The notes: generated from the letters alone by a model not told the origin. A DNA stretch of 64,000 nt from Polyangia bacterium (GCA_030430565.1 JAUIKS010000011.1:186001-250000), one strand, 5' to 3'. Shown: positions 17,180-28,983, counted from the stretch's first letter. Made by a program: numbers and translations.

Positions 17180-19108
17180 CTATCGCTTCAGCCCGTAGCG
17201 CTTGAGCTTGTTGACGAAGGTGCGCAGCGGCATATCGATGAGGTTTGCCGCCTGGGTCTGCACGCCCCCCGTCGCCGCGAGCGCTTCCGACATGCGGCGG
17301 ATCTCGAGCTCGCGGACCTCCTCGGCGATCGGTCGAAAGGTCTTGCGCGGCTCGGGCTCAGGCTCAGGCTTTGGCTCCGGCGCGGGCGGAGGAGCCTGCG
17401 TCGACGCGGGCGACGACGTCGGCGTCACGTTGACGCGCGCGGTCGCCTGATCCGCGCGACTCGTGCGCGAGCTGACCGGCCTCCCGGTGATCTTTCGCCC
17501 GATGCGCTCGTCGAGGTGATCGGCCTCGAGCACGTCGCCGGGCACCGTCGCGGCCATGTACTCCATGACGTTTCGCAGCTCGCGGATGTTGCCCGGCCAC
17601 CGGTGTCGCGCGAGATACCGCATCGCGCCGACGCTGATCTCGAGCGTCGGCCGACCGACCTTGGCGCAGGCGTTGCGCAGCAGGCTGCGGGCGAGCTGCG
17701 GCAACTCGCGCGGGCGGTCCCGCAGCGGCGGCAGCCAGACGGTCGCGCCGCTCAGGCGAAAGAACAGATCCTGGCGGAAGCGACCGACCCGGGCCTCCTG
17801 CTCGATGTCGTGGTGCGTCGCGGCGACGATGCGAATGTCGATCTCACGCTCGCGGACGTCGCCGACCCTCATCACGCGCTTGGTCTCGAGCACGCGCAGG
17901 AGCTTGGCCTGCGCCGACGCCGTGAGCTCGCCGATCTCGTCGAGGAACACGGTGCCGCCCGAGCCGGCCTCGAGCAGCCCCGGCTTCGACGAGACCGCGC
18001 CCGTGAACGCGCCGCGCTCGTGCCCGAACAGCTCGCTCTCGACCAGGCCCTCCTGCAGCGCCGCGCAGTTGAGCGTGACGAACGGCCCGTCTTTGCGCGC
18101 CGACCAGTAGTGAATCGCCGAGGCCGCGACCTCTTTGCCGGTGCCCGTCTCGCCGGTGATGAGGACCGGCAGGGATGACGCGGCCAGGCGCTCGATCAGC
18201 GCGTAGAGCCGGATCATCGAGGGCTCGGCGACGACGACCTCGACGTCGCCGAGCTCGAACGCGCGCGAGGTCGCGGTCGCGGCCCGGGCCTCTCCGCGCA
18301 CGGCGACGCGGGCCGCGTCTCGAGCGCTCGTGAACAGCGAGTCGAGGTCGCTGCCGTCGGCGGGGCTGCACGCGTAGCCGACGCGCATCCGGGGGTCGAC
18401 CGCGGCGAGCTCACGGCTGATGCGCGCGACCGCGGCGGCCGCGTCCGCAGCGCCGGTCTCGGGCATGAGCACGTAGAACTGCGCGGTGTGATCGACGGGG
18501 TGATGGTCGACCGAGGCCACGTCGATCAAGCGCACCACCGAGGTCAGCAGCTCTTCGAAGCGCTGCGGATCGACCCCCTCGCTCGGCAGCAGGATGACGA
18601 GCACGAGCTCGCGCGCGAAGCGATGCGCGCGCTCGAGCTCCTCGAGGACGCGCTCGCGGAAGTGCTCGCTGTCGAGCGCGCGCCTGCGCATGACGGGGCG
18701 CGGCGGGCTGTTGGCGTGGTAGATGAGGCTCGTCTCGGAGATCGAGACCGAGTCGCCCGACGACAGCGTGCGCGCGGCGTTGATCCGCTCGCCGTTCACC
18801 CAGACGCCGTTCTGACTGTCGAGGTCCACGACCTGCGCGACCCCGTCCTTGAGGGTCAGGCGCGCGTGCCTGCGCGAGACGGCCTTGCCGGGCAGCTGGA
18901 GGTCGACGTCATCGGCGCGCCCGATGACGACGGAGCCCTCCTCGGGCAGCTGGACCATCCACGAGCGATCGTCCTGGAACACGAGCAGGTAGTAACGCCC
19001 CGGCGACTCCTCCGGCGGCGGCGGCGGCTCCCGCTCGCGAGCGTGCCCGACGATCTTGGTCGTCGGGTGCTCTACCCGCGTATGGGTTTTTAAGTTCACC
19101 CGAGACAA
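17180..19108 (-). CDS. FHA-domain sigma-54 activator (enhancer-binding protein)
   Basis: About 642 aa. I chose the TTG at 19108 because TACAAT ends 9 bases before it; the ATG at 19168 is an alternative. Order: FHA (IGRADD, SRRHARL, DSQNGVWVNG), a GGDEF-like region that lacks the catalytic signature (about 170-300), the AAA+ core and a Fis-type HTH (GGVQTQAANLIDMPLRTFVNKL). Walker A is GETGTGKE (about 317), the sigma-54 loop GAFTGA is present, Walker B is VFLDEIGE and the Arg finger region FRQDLFFRL. FHA activators respond to Thr-phosphorylated partners and drive sigma-54 promoters, a class expanded in myxobacteria. Target genes are unknown. Confidence 0.93.
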   Translation of the reverse strand: MSRVNLKTHTRVEHPTTKIVGHAREREPPPPPEESPGRYYLLVFQDDRSWMVQLPEEGSVVIGRADDVDLQLPGKAVSRRHARLTLKDGVAQVVDLDSQNGVWVNGERINAARTLSSGDSVSISETSLIYHANSPPRPVMRRRALDSEHFRERVLEELERAHRFARELVLVILLPSEGVDPQRFEELLTSVVRLIDVASVDHHPVDHTAQFYVLMPETGAADAAAAVARISRELAAVDPRMRVGYACSPADGSDLDSLFTSARDAARVAVRGEARAATATSRAFELGDVEVVVAEPSMIRLYALIERLAASSLPVLITGETGTGKEVAASAIHYWSARKDGPFVTLNCAALQEGLVESELFGHERGAFTGAVSSKPGLLEAGSGGTVFLDEIGELTASAQAKLLRVLETKRVMRVGDVREREIDIRIVAATHHDIEQEARVGRFRQDLFFRLSGATVWLPPLRDRPRELPQLARSLLRNACAKVGRPTLEISVGAMRYLARHRWPGNIRELRNVMEYMAATVPGDVLEADHLDERIGRKITGRPVSSRTSRADQATARVNVTPTSSPASTQAPPPAPEPKPEPEPEPRKTFRPIAEEVRELEIRRMSEALAATGGVQTQAANLIDMPLRTFVNKLKRYGLKR

Positions 19109-19117
19109 GGACGGCAC

Positions 19118-19123
19118 ATTGTA
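19118..19123 (-). promoter_or_regulatory. -10-like box TACAAT, leaderless pattern
   Basis: Ends 9 bases before the TTG at 19108 and inside the longer alternative frame. Confidence 0.45.
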
Positions 19124-19460
19124 CCTCGCCGACACGCTCGCTGCGCGCGAACCCGTCTCAACAAACATGTTCTAGAAGACCGATTGAGAATCGACGCGCG
19201 CGTGACGGCGCGAACGCGGAATTTTGACGCGCGCCACGAGCGTTCCGCGCATAGAGATCGTGCCTCGACGCGCGAGCGCGGCGAGTGTGATGAGCGCGGC
19301 CACGCTGTGGCCAAAACCGCTCAAACGCGCACACCCGGCCGGCGCCGGTGCCGGATGAAGACCCCCGGGATCAACCGAAAGCATTGCGCGGTTTCACGAC
19401 ACACGCTCAAAAACCCGTGAATATGCAATTCAGGGCTTGCTCGCGCGGGGAGACAGCTTG

Positions 19461-19466
19461 TACCTC
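19461..19466 (+). promoter_or_regulatory. -10-like box TACCTC, leaderless pattern
   Basis: Ends 6 bases before the ATG at 19473, with TG directly upstream. Confidence 0.35.
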
Positions 19467-19472
19467 TTCGCC

Positions 19473-20276
19473 ATGGAAGATCTTGTCAAGGAGATTGCCC
19501 CGCTCGCGGTCCAGTACGGGCTGCGACTGCTCGGCGCCCTCATCGCGCTGTGGCTCTCGTTCCGCGTCGCCAACTGGGCGAGCCGCAAGCTGATCGCGTC
19601 GCTGCGCGCGAAGAGCTTCGACGAGACGCTGTCCGTCTTCTTCGGCGGCCTCATGCGCTACCTCGTGCTGATCGCGGCCATCCTCGCGGTCTTGAGCATG
19701 TTCGGGATCGAGACGACGAGCTTCGCGGCCATCCTCGGCGCCGCCGGTCTCGCGATCGGTCTCGCGTTCCAGGGGACGCTGTCGAACTTCGCGGCCGGCG
19801 TCATGATCATGTTCTTTCGGCCCTTCAGCATCGGCGACTACGTCGTCATGGGCGGCAACGAGGGCATCGTCCGCGAGATCGGGCTGTTCGTCTGCGCGCT
19901 CGACAGCCTCGACAACCGCCGCGTGATCATCCCCAACGCGACCGCGACCGCGGGCGTGATCGAGAACTACACCTCGAACCCGCTGCGCCGCGTCGACATC
20001 AACGTCGGCGTCGCCTACGACGCCAACCTCGCGCAGGTCCGCCAGGTGCTCGACGCCGCGGCCAAGAGCGTGCCGAACCGCGACCCCAACCAGGGGCACC
20101 AGATCTTCCTCGCCGGCCTCGGCGGCTCCTCGGTCGACTTCCAGGTCCGCATCTGGGCGCACCCCGACCACTACTGGGATATCTGGGATAAGGGCCACGA
20201 GATCGTCAAGAACGCGCTCGACCAGGCCGGCATCTCGATCCCGTTCCCGCAGATGGACGTTCACCTCGACAAGTAG
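19473..20276 (+). CDS. mscS: small-conductance mechanosensitive channel (MscS family)
   Basis: A 267-aa inner-membrane channel that opens under membrane tension to release solutes. Three TM helices precede the pore helix, which shows the Gly/Ala pattern AAILGAAGLAIGLAFQGTLSNFAAGVMI, broken here by pore glycines. The beta domain begins FRPFSIGDYVVMG and contains the family segment NRRVIIPNATATAGVIENYT. The C-terminal alpha/beta domain ends in FPQMDVHL. The length matches the classical MscS. The start at ATG 19473 is favoured by the TACCTC box; an upstream TTG is possible. Confidence 0.95.
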   Translation: MEDLVKEIAPLAVQYGLRLLGALIALWLSFRVANWASRKLIASLRAKSFDETLSVFFGGLMRYLVLIAAILAVLSMFGIETTSFAAILGAAGLAIGLAFQGTLSNFAAGVMIMFFRPFSIGDYVVMGGNEGIVREIGLFVCALDSLDNRRVIIPNATATAGVIENYTSNPLRRVDINVGVAYDANLAQVRQVLDAAAKSVPNRDPNQGHQIFLAGLGGSSVDFQVRIWAHPDHYWDIWDKGHEIVKNALDQAGISIPFPQMDVHLDK

Positions 20277-20334
20277 GCGACACCGCCATCGCCCCGACGA
20301 CGCGGCGCGCTCCCACGCGCCGCGTCGTGTACGT

Positions 20335-20340
20335 TAAGCT
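20335..20340 (+). promoter_or_regulatory. -10-like box TAAGCT, leaderless pattern
   Basis: Ends 9 bases before the ATG at 20350. The same hexamer serves the gene starting at 27457. Confidence 0.4.
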
Positions 20341-20349
20341 CATCGCTCC

Positions 20350-22088
<1,739 letters not shown>

Positions 22089-22095
<7 letters not shown>

Positions 22096-24305
22096 GCCGC
22101 TGCGGGCGGGGGACGATCCGCGCCGACGCTCGTCGACACGAGGTACAGCGCGATGTCGACCCGGTCCTGGTCGTAGGGGAAGCTGACGTGACTCGGGCGC
22201 GCCGGCAGCTCGAGGGACATCATCGGCTCAGCGAGCGGGAGGCGCCGCTCGACCTCCTCGCACAGCGCCCGCCCCTCCGCGCTCGAGCACAGCGACGAGC
22301 GCGCGTACAGCAGGCAGCCGTGGAGCGCGGGGATCGACTGGTTCGGCAGCTTGTCGCGAATCCGGTACGCGAGCCCCTGGAAGCGCTGCGGCCGCGTCAG
22401 GTCGAGATCGGGGAGCGTCACGTTGCGGCTCGCCCCGACCGCGCCGACGTAGACCACGGTGCACGGCGCGGGGAAGCTCGAGAGCTGCTGACGCAGCGCT
22501 CGATACTCGAGCTGCTCGGTGGTCCGCGTCAGCATCGACGGTCCGTACAGCGCGCTCATCAGCGCGAGCGCGCCCACGACCGCGACGTAGACGCGCGCCC
22601 GCACCGGCGGCGACTCGGCGTTCGCCGCCTCCGCCGCCGCCGCCGCGCCCTCCTCCCCCGATCCCGCGCCGTCGCCCGCCCGCTGATCAACCACGGGCTC
22701 GCGCGCGACCGGCCACAGGCTCGCGAGCCCGAGCGCGATCATCGGCGCGAACAGGCGGTCGTAGGAGGCGCGCCAGAAGATCGACTGCCCGTAGTTGGTG
22801 CGCGTCATCATCACGCAGGCGAGGTGCACGAGGCCGACCACGATCAACATCCTCCGGGCCGATGACGCGCCGCGGCTCGCTACCAGCGCGGCGACGCAGA
22901 TCAGCGGGAACACGCCCGCGGCGACCAGGTCCTGGGGGCGCAGGAACTGCCCGACCGAGCCGCCGCTCTCCTTCGCCCCGATCACGCTCGCGCGCACGAG
23001 CTCGATCTCGCCGTAGCTCGTCAGCAGCACGATCCCGCCGACCGCGACGCCCGCGATCGTCACGAAGCCCACGCGGCGGAACAAGCCCGGCGCGCCGTCG
23101 CCGTCGCCGCCGATCAAGAAGCCCGCGAAGGGGGTCAGCGCGACGGGGATCCACGCGATCGGGTGCACGCGCGCGGCCTGGGCCGCCAAGAGCCCCGCCG
23201 CGGCGAGCCAAAGCGCGATCACCAAGGTCGGGCGCGCGAGCGCGCCGTCGCGACGCGCCCACGCCTGGCCCGCGCGCTGCACCGCGAGGCTGGCGAACAG
23301 CGTGAACAGGATGATCACGGTGAAGTAGCCCTCGGTCGCCGCGTTGCGCACCTGCACGGGGTCGAGCGCCATCAGCCCGCCGGCGAGCAGCGCGGGCTCG
23401 CGCGCGAGCCCGGCCCGCCGCGCGAGCTGATACACGAGCGCCGCGGCGGCCCCCGAGAGCAGGACGTTGACGGTGAAGAGCGCATAATCTGGCGCAAAAG
23501 ACAGACCTGCGCGCGCCCACTCGACGACCGGGAGCAGCAGCTCGGGGTAGCCAGGGCCGTAGTTGCCGAGGCTCACGCCGGCCCCGCCCGTCGTCAGCTG
23601 GATCCAGTCCGGCCCCATCCCGTTCGCGTGCAGCGGCCCCCAAAAACCCAGCACGCTGCGCGCCGCGCAGGCGATCACGAACACCGCGCCCGCGTCTCGG
23701 CTGCGGGGCCGCGTCCACCCGCGCGCGCCCTCGCGGCGACGGGCCGCGAGCATCAGCAGCAGGCCGAGCGGCGCGAGCAGCAGCCAGCGCAGCTCGAACG
23801 GCGCGCGCGCGACCGCCGAGGACTGCCGCGAGCCGAGCGACTCGAGCCGGTGGGTCTTCAGCTCCGACGGCGGGGGGCCGAGCCCCAGCCCAAGCGACGC
23901 GTAGTTGCCCTCGAGCCAGGTGAGCAGCGCTTCGAAGTCGCGGCGCTGACCCGCCGGGAGCTCGGCGTAGATCGCCGAGATGATCGGCGAGACGCGCAGC
24001 GGGCCGACGCGCCGAAAGCCGCCCTCGGGCGCGTTGGCGATCTCGACATCCATCGTCGGGGCGTCACGCGGCTGCAGGCGCACGATCACGAGGTTGTCGG
24101 GGCAGCCGACGATCTCCATCGCCACCCCGGTCTCCTCGATCGCCTGCGCGACCCAGGCGTCCTCGCACGGCTGCTCGGCCCGCGCGAGGCTCGGGCGCGC
24201 CGCGAGGCACACGAAGCACACGCAGCACAGCAAGCCGACCAGGAGGTCGAGGACCCGCGCGCGCCGAGCCTGCAGGAACGTCTGACGCCGCGCGAAGCCG
24301 ACCAC
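22089..24305 (-). CDS. multi-TM membrane protein, glycosyltransferase-39-like topology
   Basis: A 738-aa protein from GTG 24305, with TAGACT 8 bases upstream. A signal or first TM (LLVGLLCCVCFVCLA) is followed by a soluble periplasmic domain of about 140 residues, then about ten TM helices. The loop after TM2 (HANGMGPDWIQLTTGGAG...GYPELLLPVVEWAR) and the LDPVQVRNAATEGYF segment resemble the first-loop arrangement of PMT/ArnT-like membrane enzymes that use lipid-linked sugars, but no clear catalytic DE pair is visible. The C-terminal 150 residues are soluble with CTVVYVGA and four cysteines. A role in surface polysaccharide or protein glycosylation is a guess. Confidence 0.75.
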
Positions 24306-24313
24306 GACCCGGG

Positions 24314-24319
24314 AGTCTA
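24314..24319 (-). promoter_or_regulatory. -10-like box TAGACT, leaderless pattern
   Basis: Ends 8 bases before the GTG at 24305. The identical hexamer occurs at 27556-27561. Confidence 0.45.
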
Positions 24320-24569
24320 CCGCACTCGCCGGGAGCGCCCTCGAGACACGAAGGTGCGCGCGAACGCCACGCCGACCCGCGCGCGCGGCCGCGCCGGCGC
24401 CCCAGCGCGCGCGGCCTCGACGGCCCCCCGCGTCGACGCGGAGCCTATCCGGACTACCCAGCCGGCGCGCGACGTAGGCGACGCGCCGCCGTCGACGCCG
24501 AACCCGCTGATGCCGGCGGGCCGCGAGGAGCTCAGCGCGTCGCCACCAGGATCCGGACGCGGGAGCATA

Positions 24570-24597
24570 GACATGTCCATAAGAACATGTATTAACG
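24570..24597 (+). promoter_or_regulatory. tandem 14-base boxes upstream of the second DUF4215 gene
   Basis: GACATGTCCATAAG (24570-24583) is followed directly by AACATGTATTAACG (24584-24597), matching the pair at 14782-14809 in sequence and 14-base period. The second copy contains TATTAA, which ends 9 bases before the ATG at 24605. GAGG (24597-24600) could also act as ribosome site. Confidence 0.6.
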
Positions 24598-24604
24598 AGG
24601 CCGT

Positions 24605-26305
24605 ATGAAAATTCGTATCGGGAGCACCCCCATCCTCGTGACGCCGCTGCTGCTCACGCTCGCGCTCGCCGGCTGCGGCGACGACGCGACCGGCAGCACC
24701 TCCGACACCGAGACCAGCACCTCTGAGGACGGCACGACGACCACCGGCTCGATGACGACGACCGGCTCGATGACGACGGCCGGGCCCGACCCGAGCGGCA
24801 CCGAGACCATGGGCATGACCGGCGCGACGACCTCGGGGAGCACCTCGACCGGGCCGATCTGCGAGCCCGGCATGGCGAACTGCGTCTGCGACGGGGGCAC
24901 CTGCGACGGTGATCTCGTGTGCGAGAACGACGTCTGCGTCGACCCGCCGGATCCGGAGTGCGGGAACGGTGTGGTCGAGGGCGACGAGGAGTGCGACGAC
25001 GGCAACGCCGAGAACACCGACGACTGCCTCGACACCTGCGTGAACGCGAGCTGCGGCGACGGCTACGTCGGGCCGGGCGAGGCCTGCGACGACGGCAACG
25101 ACATCGACGACGACGGCTGCACCAACGCGTGCGCGGCGATCACCTGCGGCGACGGCGAGGTTCAGGACGACGAGCAGTGTGACGACGGCAACGACGACAA
25201 CACCGACGACTGCCTCGACACCTGCATGGCCGCGAGCTGCGGCGACACCTACGTGCAGGCTGGTATTGAGGAGTGCGACGACGGCAACGCCGAGAACACC
25301 GACGACTGCCTCGACACCTGCGTCGCCGCGAGCTGCGGCGACGCCTTCGTGCAAGAGGGCGTGGAGGAGTGCGACGACGGCAACGATCTCGACACCGACG
25401 ACTGCGTCGCCGGCTGCGTCGCGGCGACCTGCGGCGACGGCTTCGTGCAAGAGGGCGTCGAGCAGTGCGACGACAACAACCAGATGGCCGATGATGGCTG
25501 CTCGGACAGCTGCCAGTACGAGGAGCGCCAGATCTATCTCACGAGCTCGAACGGCACAGAGGGCTTCTACGAGTACGACATCACCAGCGACACGTGGGCG
25601 ACGATGCCCAACCCGCCGCAGACGACGCGCACGCAGATCACCAACGACGGCGCGCTGGTCTACCTGATGGGCAGCAACAACACGATCTACAGCTTTGACC
25701 CCGAGACCGATCAGTGGGCGAACGTGATGGCCGGCCCGGGCAACATGACCAGCAGCCCGATCGGCTTCTTCCAGTGGTTCTCCGACGGCTTCTACTACCT
25801 CAAGGATGGTCAGTCGACGATGTGGGTCTACCGCGACGGCGCCTGGTCAAGCTTCCCGGTCGACGTCGCCGGCTCGAGCGCGGGCACCTGGGACATGGAG
25901 AACAACGAGCTCTACATCCGCACCTGGTTCGAGATGGGCTTTCAGGTGATCGACACGAACACCGACACCATCGTCCGGACCATCACCGACGCGACCAACG
26001 TCGGCGAGAACAGCCGCACGGGCTCGTACTACGGCGGCAACTTCTACGCGCGCACCTTCACGGGCCCGATGCAGCGCCTCGACGCCCAGGACGGGAGCAA
26101 GACCGACACCGGCGCCCAGCCGATCTCGGGTCACACCGGCACGGACACCGACTTCACGACCGGCAAGATCTACATCTCGGGCTACTCGGGCGACGGCACG
26201 GTCTTCCAGGTCTACGACCCCTCGGACGACTCGATCACGAGCCTCGCCGACTCCGCGAACGTCTCGAACCACTCGTCGATCACGGTCCTGCGCCCGCCGA
26301 TGTGA
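24605..26305 (+). CDS. DUF4215-repeat lipoprotein with Kelch-like propeller
   Basis: A 566-aa secreted lipoprotein; lipobox LALAGC. A Thr/Ser linker (TTTGSMTTTG) leads to a small Cys unit and then about six DUF4215 repeats (ECDDGNxxNTDDCLDTC, CGDGFVQEGVEQCDD). From about residue 310 the protein changes to Kelch-like blades: FYEYDITSDTWATMPNPP, IYSFDPETDQWANVM, MWVYRDGAWSSFP and VFQVYDPSDDSI. This looks like a surface-exposed adhesion or ligand-binding protein. The repeat DNA is highly regular and could recombine. It converges with the next gene at a 3-base gap. Confidence 0.92.
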   Translation: MKIRIGSTPILVTPLLLTLALAGCGDDATGSTSDTETSTSEDGTTTTGSMTTTGSMTTAGPDPSGTETMGMTGATTSGSTSTGPICEPGMANCVCDGGTCDGDLVCENDVCVDPPDPECGNGVVEGDEECDDGNAENTDDCLDTCVNASCGDGYVGPGEACDDGNDIDDDGCTNACAAITCGDGEVQDDEQCDDGNDDNTDDCLDTCMAASCGDTYVQAGIEECDDGNAENTDDCLDTCVAASCGDAFVQEGVEECDDGNDLDTDDCVAGCVAATCGDGFVQEGVEQCDDNNQMADDGCSDSCQYEERQIYLTSSNGTEGFYEYDITSDTWATMPNPPQTTRTQITNDGALVYLMGSNNTIYSFDPETDQWANVMAGPGNMTSSPIGFFQWFSDGFYYLKDGQSTMWVYRDGAWSSFPVDVAGSSAGTWDMENNELYIRTWFEMGFQVIDTNTDTIVRTITDATNVGENSRTGSYYGGNFYARTFTGPMQRLDAQDGSKTDTGAQPISGHTGTDTDFTTGKIYISGYSGDGTVFQVYDPSDDSITSLADSANVSNHSSITVLRPPM

Positions 26306-26308
26306 CGC

Positions 26309-27457
26309 TCAGCCCGTGTAGTGAATCCGGTAGATCACCCCGGCGGCGTCGTCTGAGACCAGCAGCGCGCCGTCGGGCATCACGAGCACGTCGACCGGGC
26401 GGCCCCAGTCCTCGCCGCGATCCTCGTCGAGCCAGCCCGAGGCGAACATCTCGTAGCTCGGCGCGCCGCCGTCGGCGTCGAGCTTGACCCGGGTCACGCG
26501 GTAGCCGATCGGCACGGTTCGGTTCCACGAGCCGTGCTCGGCGATGAAGATGTCGCCGCGGTACTCCTCGGGGAACTGCTCGCCGGTGTAAAAGCGCATC
26601 CCGAGCGCGGCGACGTGCGGCCCGAGCTCGCGCGCCGGCGGCGCGAGCTCGTCGCAGGCCGCGTCGTAGCCGAAGTCCGGGTCGAGGACGGCGCGGCCGT
26701 GGCAGTGGGGGAAGCCGAAGTGCAGCCCGGCCGTTGGCGCGTGGTTGAGCTCGTCGGGCGGCACGTCGTCGCCCAGGCGATCGCGGCCGTTGTCCGTGAA
26801 CCACAGCTCGCCCGTCTCGGGGTGCCAGGCGAAGCCGACGGTGTTGCGGACGCCGCGGGCGAAGACCTCGAGCTCGCGCCCGTCCGGGCGCACGCGCAGG
26901 ATTGACGCGTAGCGCTCATCGTCGTCGCGCTGGCACACGTTGCAGGGCGCGCCCACGGGCACGTACAGCCACTCGCCCGCCGGGTCGAAGGCGATGAACT
27001 TCCAGCCGTGGTGCTCGTCGGTCGGGAGGTCGTCACGGACGACCACCGGCGCCGGCGCCGAGCCCGAGTCCACCGCGTCCTCCACCGCGTCGAAGCGCAG
27101 GATCCTGGAGATCTCGGCGACGTAGAGCGCCCCCTCGCGGATCGCGACCCCGTTGGGCGAGTTGAGCTCGCGCGCGAGCACGTGGACCTGGTCGCCGCGC
27201 GCGTCGCCGTCGGTGTCGCGCACCGCGTAGACCTTGCCCTTGGAGCGCGAGCCGACGAACACGGTCCCAGCTGGCCCAAGAACCATAGAGCGCGCGCCGG
27301 GCACCTCGGCGTAGACTTCGATCGAGAAGCCCGGCGGCAGCTCGATCGCCGCGAGCTCGCCCGCCGAGACGCCGCCGCAGCTCGTGAGCAAAAGCGCAAC
27401 CTGCGCGAACACGAGACCCCGGACGAGCCCACGGCGGAAACCGTTGAAATTCAGCAT
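26309..27457 (-). CDS. sorbosone/glucose dehydrogenase-like beta-propeller lipoprotein
   Basis: A 382-aa lipoprotein; start ATG 27457 (TAAGCT 8 bases upstream), lipobox LLTSC. The mature part is a six-bladed propeller of the GSDH/PQQ sugar dehydrogenase-like family: LPPGFSIEVYAEVPGARSM, VRDTDGDARGDQV, SPNGVAIREGALYVAE, DEHHGWKFIAF, ARGVRNTVGFAWHPETGELWFTDNGRD and IFIAEHGSWNR. Such proteins oxidise sugars or related compounds in the periplasm with PQQ or bind carbohydrate. CNVCQ adds a Cys pair. Whether PQQ is used cannot be read from sequence. Confidence 0.88.
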   Translation of the reverse strand: MLNFNGFRRGLVRGLVFAQVALLLTSCGGVSAGELAAIELPPGFSIEVYAEVPGARSMVLGPAGTVFVGSRSKGKVYAVRDTDGDARGDQVHVLARELNSPNGVAIREGALYVAEISRILRFDAVEDAVDSGSAPAPVVVRDDLPTDEHHGWKFIAFDPAGEWLYVPVGAPCNVCQRDDDERYASILRVRPDGRELEVFARGVRNTVGFAWHPETGELWFTDNGRDRLGDDVPPDELNHAPTAGLHFGFPHCHGRAVLDPDFGYDAACDELAPPARELGPHVAALGMRFYTGEQFPEEYRGDIFIAEHGSWNRTVPIGYRVTRVKLDADGGAPSYEMFASGWLDEDRGEDWGRPVDVLVMPDGALLVSDDAAGVIYRIHYTG

Positions 27458-27465
27458 ACCGAAGC

Positions 27466-27471
27466 AGCTTA
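27466..27471 (-). promoter_or_regulatory. -10-like box TAAGCT, leaderless pattern
   Basis: Ends 8 bases before the ATG at 27457. Confidence 0.45.
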
Positions 27472-27555
27472 CAGGCTCCTCGCGCGTGCCCGCGCGCTCA
27501 ACGCTACCGCCGCCTGCCACGACGCGACCGCAGTGATCACGCCCCACGCGCCGTG

Positions 27556-27561
27556 TAGACT
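27556..27561 (+). promoter_or_regulatory. -10-like box TAGACT, leaderless pattern
   Basis: Ends 9 bases before the GTG at 27571. Confidence 0.45.
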
Positions 27562-27570
27562 GCTCGGCGC

Positions 27571-28983
27571 GTGCTCTTCAACTCCTGGGAGTTCTTGCTG
27601 TTCTTCGCGCTCGTGTACGCGCTGTACCTCGCGTGCGGCCGCTGGTACCGGGTCCAGAACACGCTGCTCCTGATCGCCAGCTACGTGTTCTACGGCTGGT
27701 GGAACTGGATGTTCCTCGGGCTGATCATGCTCTCGACGGGCATCGACTACCTCGCCGCGCTGCGCACCGAGGACGCCGAGGATCCCGCCGTTCGCAAGCG
27801 CTGGGTCGCGCTCTCCGTGGTCAGCAACCTCGGCCTGCTGGCGATCTTTAAATACTTCAATTTTTTCCTCGAGAGCCTCGGCGAGCTGCTGCTCGCGGTC
27901 GGCCTCGAGGCCGCGCTGCCGTCCCTCAAGATCATCCTGCCGGTCGGCATCTCGTTCTACACCTTCCAGTCGATGAGCTACACGATCGACGTGTACCGGG
28001 GCGCGACCAAGGCGTGTCGCAACCCGCTCGACTTCGCGGTCTACGTCGCCTTCTTCCCCCAGCTGGTCGCCGGGCCGATCGAGCGCAGCAGCCGGTTCCT
28101 GCCCCAGGTCCAGGCGCCGCGCAAGCTGACCGCCGGCGGGGTCGAGGCCGGGCTGTTTCTGATCATCTGGGGCCTATTTAAGAAGGTCGTCATCGCCGAC
28201 AACGCCGCGCTGCTCGCGAACGAGGTCTTCGCCGACCCGGCCGCCCACGGCGGGCCGGACCTGCTGATCGGCGCGCTGGCCTTCACGCTGCAGATCTACG
28301 GCGACTTCTCTGGCTACTCGGACATGGCGCGCGGGCTCGCCATGCTCATGGGCTTCCACTTGATGATCAACTTCAAGCTGCCCTACTTCGCCGTCAGCCC
28401 GAGCGATTTTTGGCGGCGCTGGCACGTCTCGCTCTCGAGCTGGCTGCGCGACTACCTGTACATCCCGCTCGGCGGCAACCGCCACGGCAAGGTCCGGACC
28501 TACCGCAACCTGTTTTTAACGATGCTGCTGGGCGGCCTGTGGCACGGCGCCGCCTGGAAATTTGTGCTCTGGGGCGCCTACCACGGCGCGCTGCTGTGCG
28601 TGTACCGGGTCGCCGAGCGCCGCGTCGCGCTGCTCAAGCGCCGCGGCTCGCTGGCGCTCGACATCCCCAAGGCCGCGGTCATGTTCGTGTTCACGGTCGG
28701 CGGCTGGATCATCTTCCGGATCGAGTCCCTCGCCGACCTGGGGGACTTCCTCTCGGGCCTCGGCGCCGGCTACGGGCAGCTCCCAGACATGACGATCGCC
28801 AACCTCGCGATCCTCTGGGTCCCCGTGCTCATCATGCAATTCGCGCAGTGGATCGCCGACGACCTGCTGGTCGCGCTGCGCCTCCACGTGATCCTGCGCG
28901 GGCTGCTGTACGCCGCGCTGCTGGCGGCCTCGATGGCGCTCGCCACCGGCGAGACGATCGAGTTCATCTACTTCCAATTCTGA
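27571..28983 (+). CDS. MBOAT-family O-acyltransferase (AlgI-like)
   Basis: A 470-aa membrane enzyme that carries an acyl (usually acetyl) group across the membrane for transfer to a surface polysaccharide. The N-terminus FNSWEFLLFFALVYALYL, the block ILPVGISFYTFQSMSYTIDVYRG, FFPQLVAGPIERSSRFLPQ, DFWRRWHVSLSSWLRDYLYIPLGG and the catalytic His in GGLWHGAAWKFVLWG are all of AlgI/DltB type. GTG 27571 is chosen from the TAGACT box and the family N-terminus. It forms an operon with the SGNH-like gene 26 bases downstream. Confidence 0.95.
   Translation: MLFNSWEFLLFFALVYALYLACGRWYRVQNTLLLIASYVFYGWWNWMFLGLIMLSTGIDYLAALRTEDAEDPAVRKRWVALSVVSNLGLLAIFKYFNFFLESLGELLLAVGLEAALPSLKIILPVGISFYTFQSMSYTIDVYRGATKACRNPLDFAVYVAFFPQLVAGPIERSSRFLPQVQAPRKLTAGGVEAGLFLIIWGLFKKVVIADNAALLANEVFADPAAHGGPDLLIGALAFTLQIYGDFSGYSDMARGLAMLMGFHLMINFKLPYFAVSPSDFWRRWHVSLSSWLRDYLYIPLGGNRHGKVRTYRNLFLTMLLGGLWHGAAWKFVLWGAYHGALLCVYRVAERRVALLKRRGSLALDIPKAAVMFVFTVGGWIIFRIESLADLGDFLSGLGAGYGQLPDMTIANLAILWVPVLIMQFAQWIADDLLVALRLHVILRGLLYAALLAASMALATGETIEFIYFQF

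Noticed and set aside
19160..19175. ACATGT at 19164-19169 as a third copy of the DUF4215-gene box
   Set aside because: Only a single hexamer without the ATAA part or a tandem partner.
24317..25450. 377-codon minus-strand frame antisense to the second DUF4215 gene
   Set aside because: Val/Ala-rich shadow of the CGACGACGGC repeat codons.
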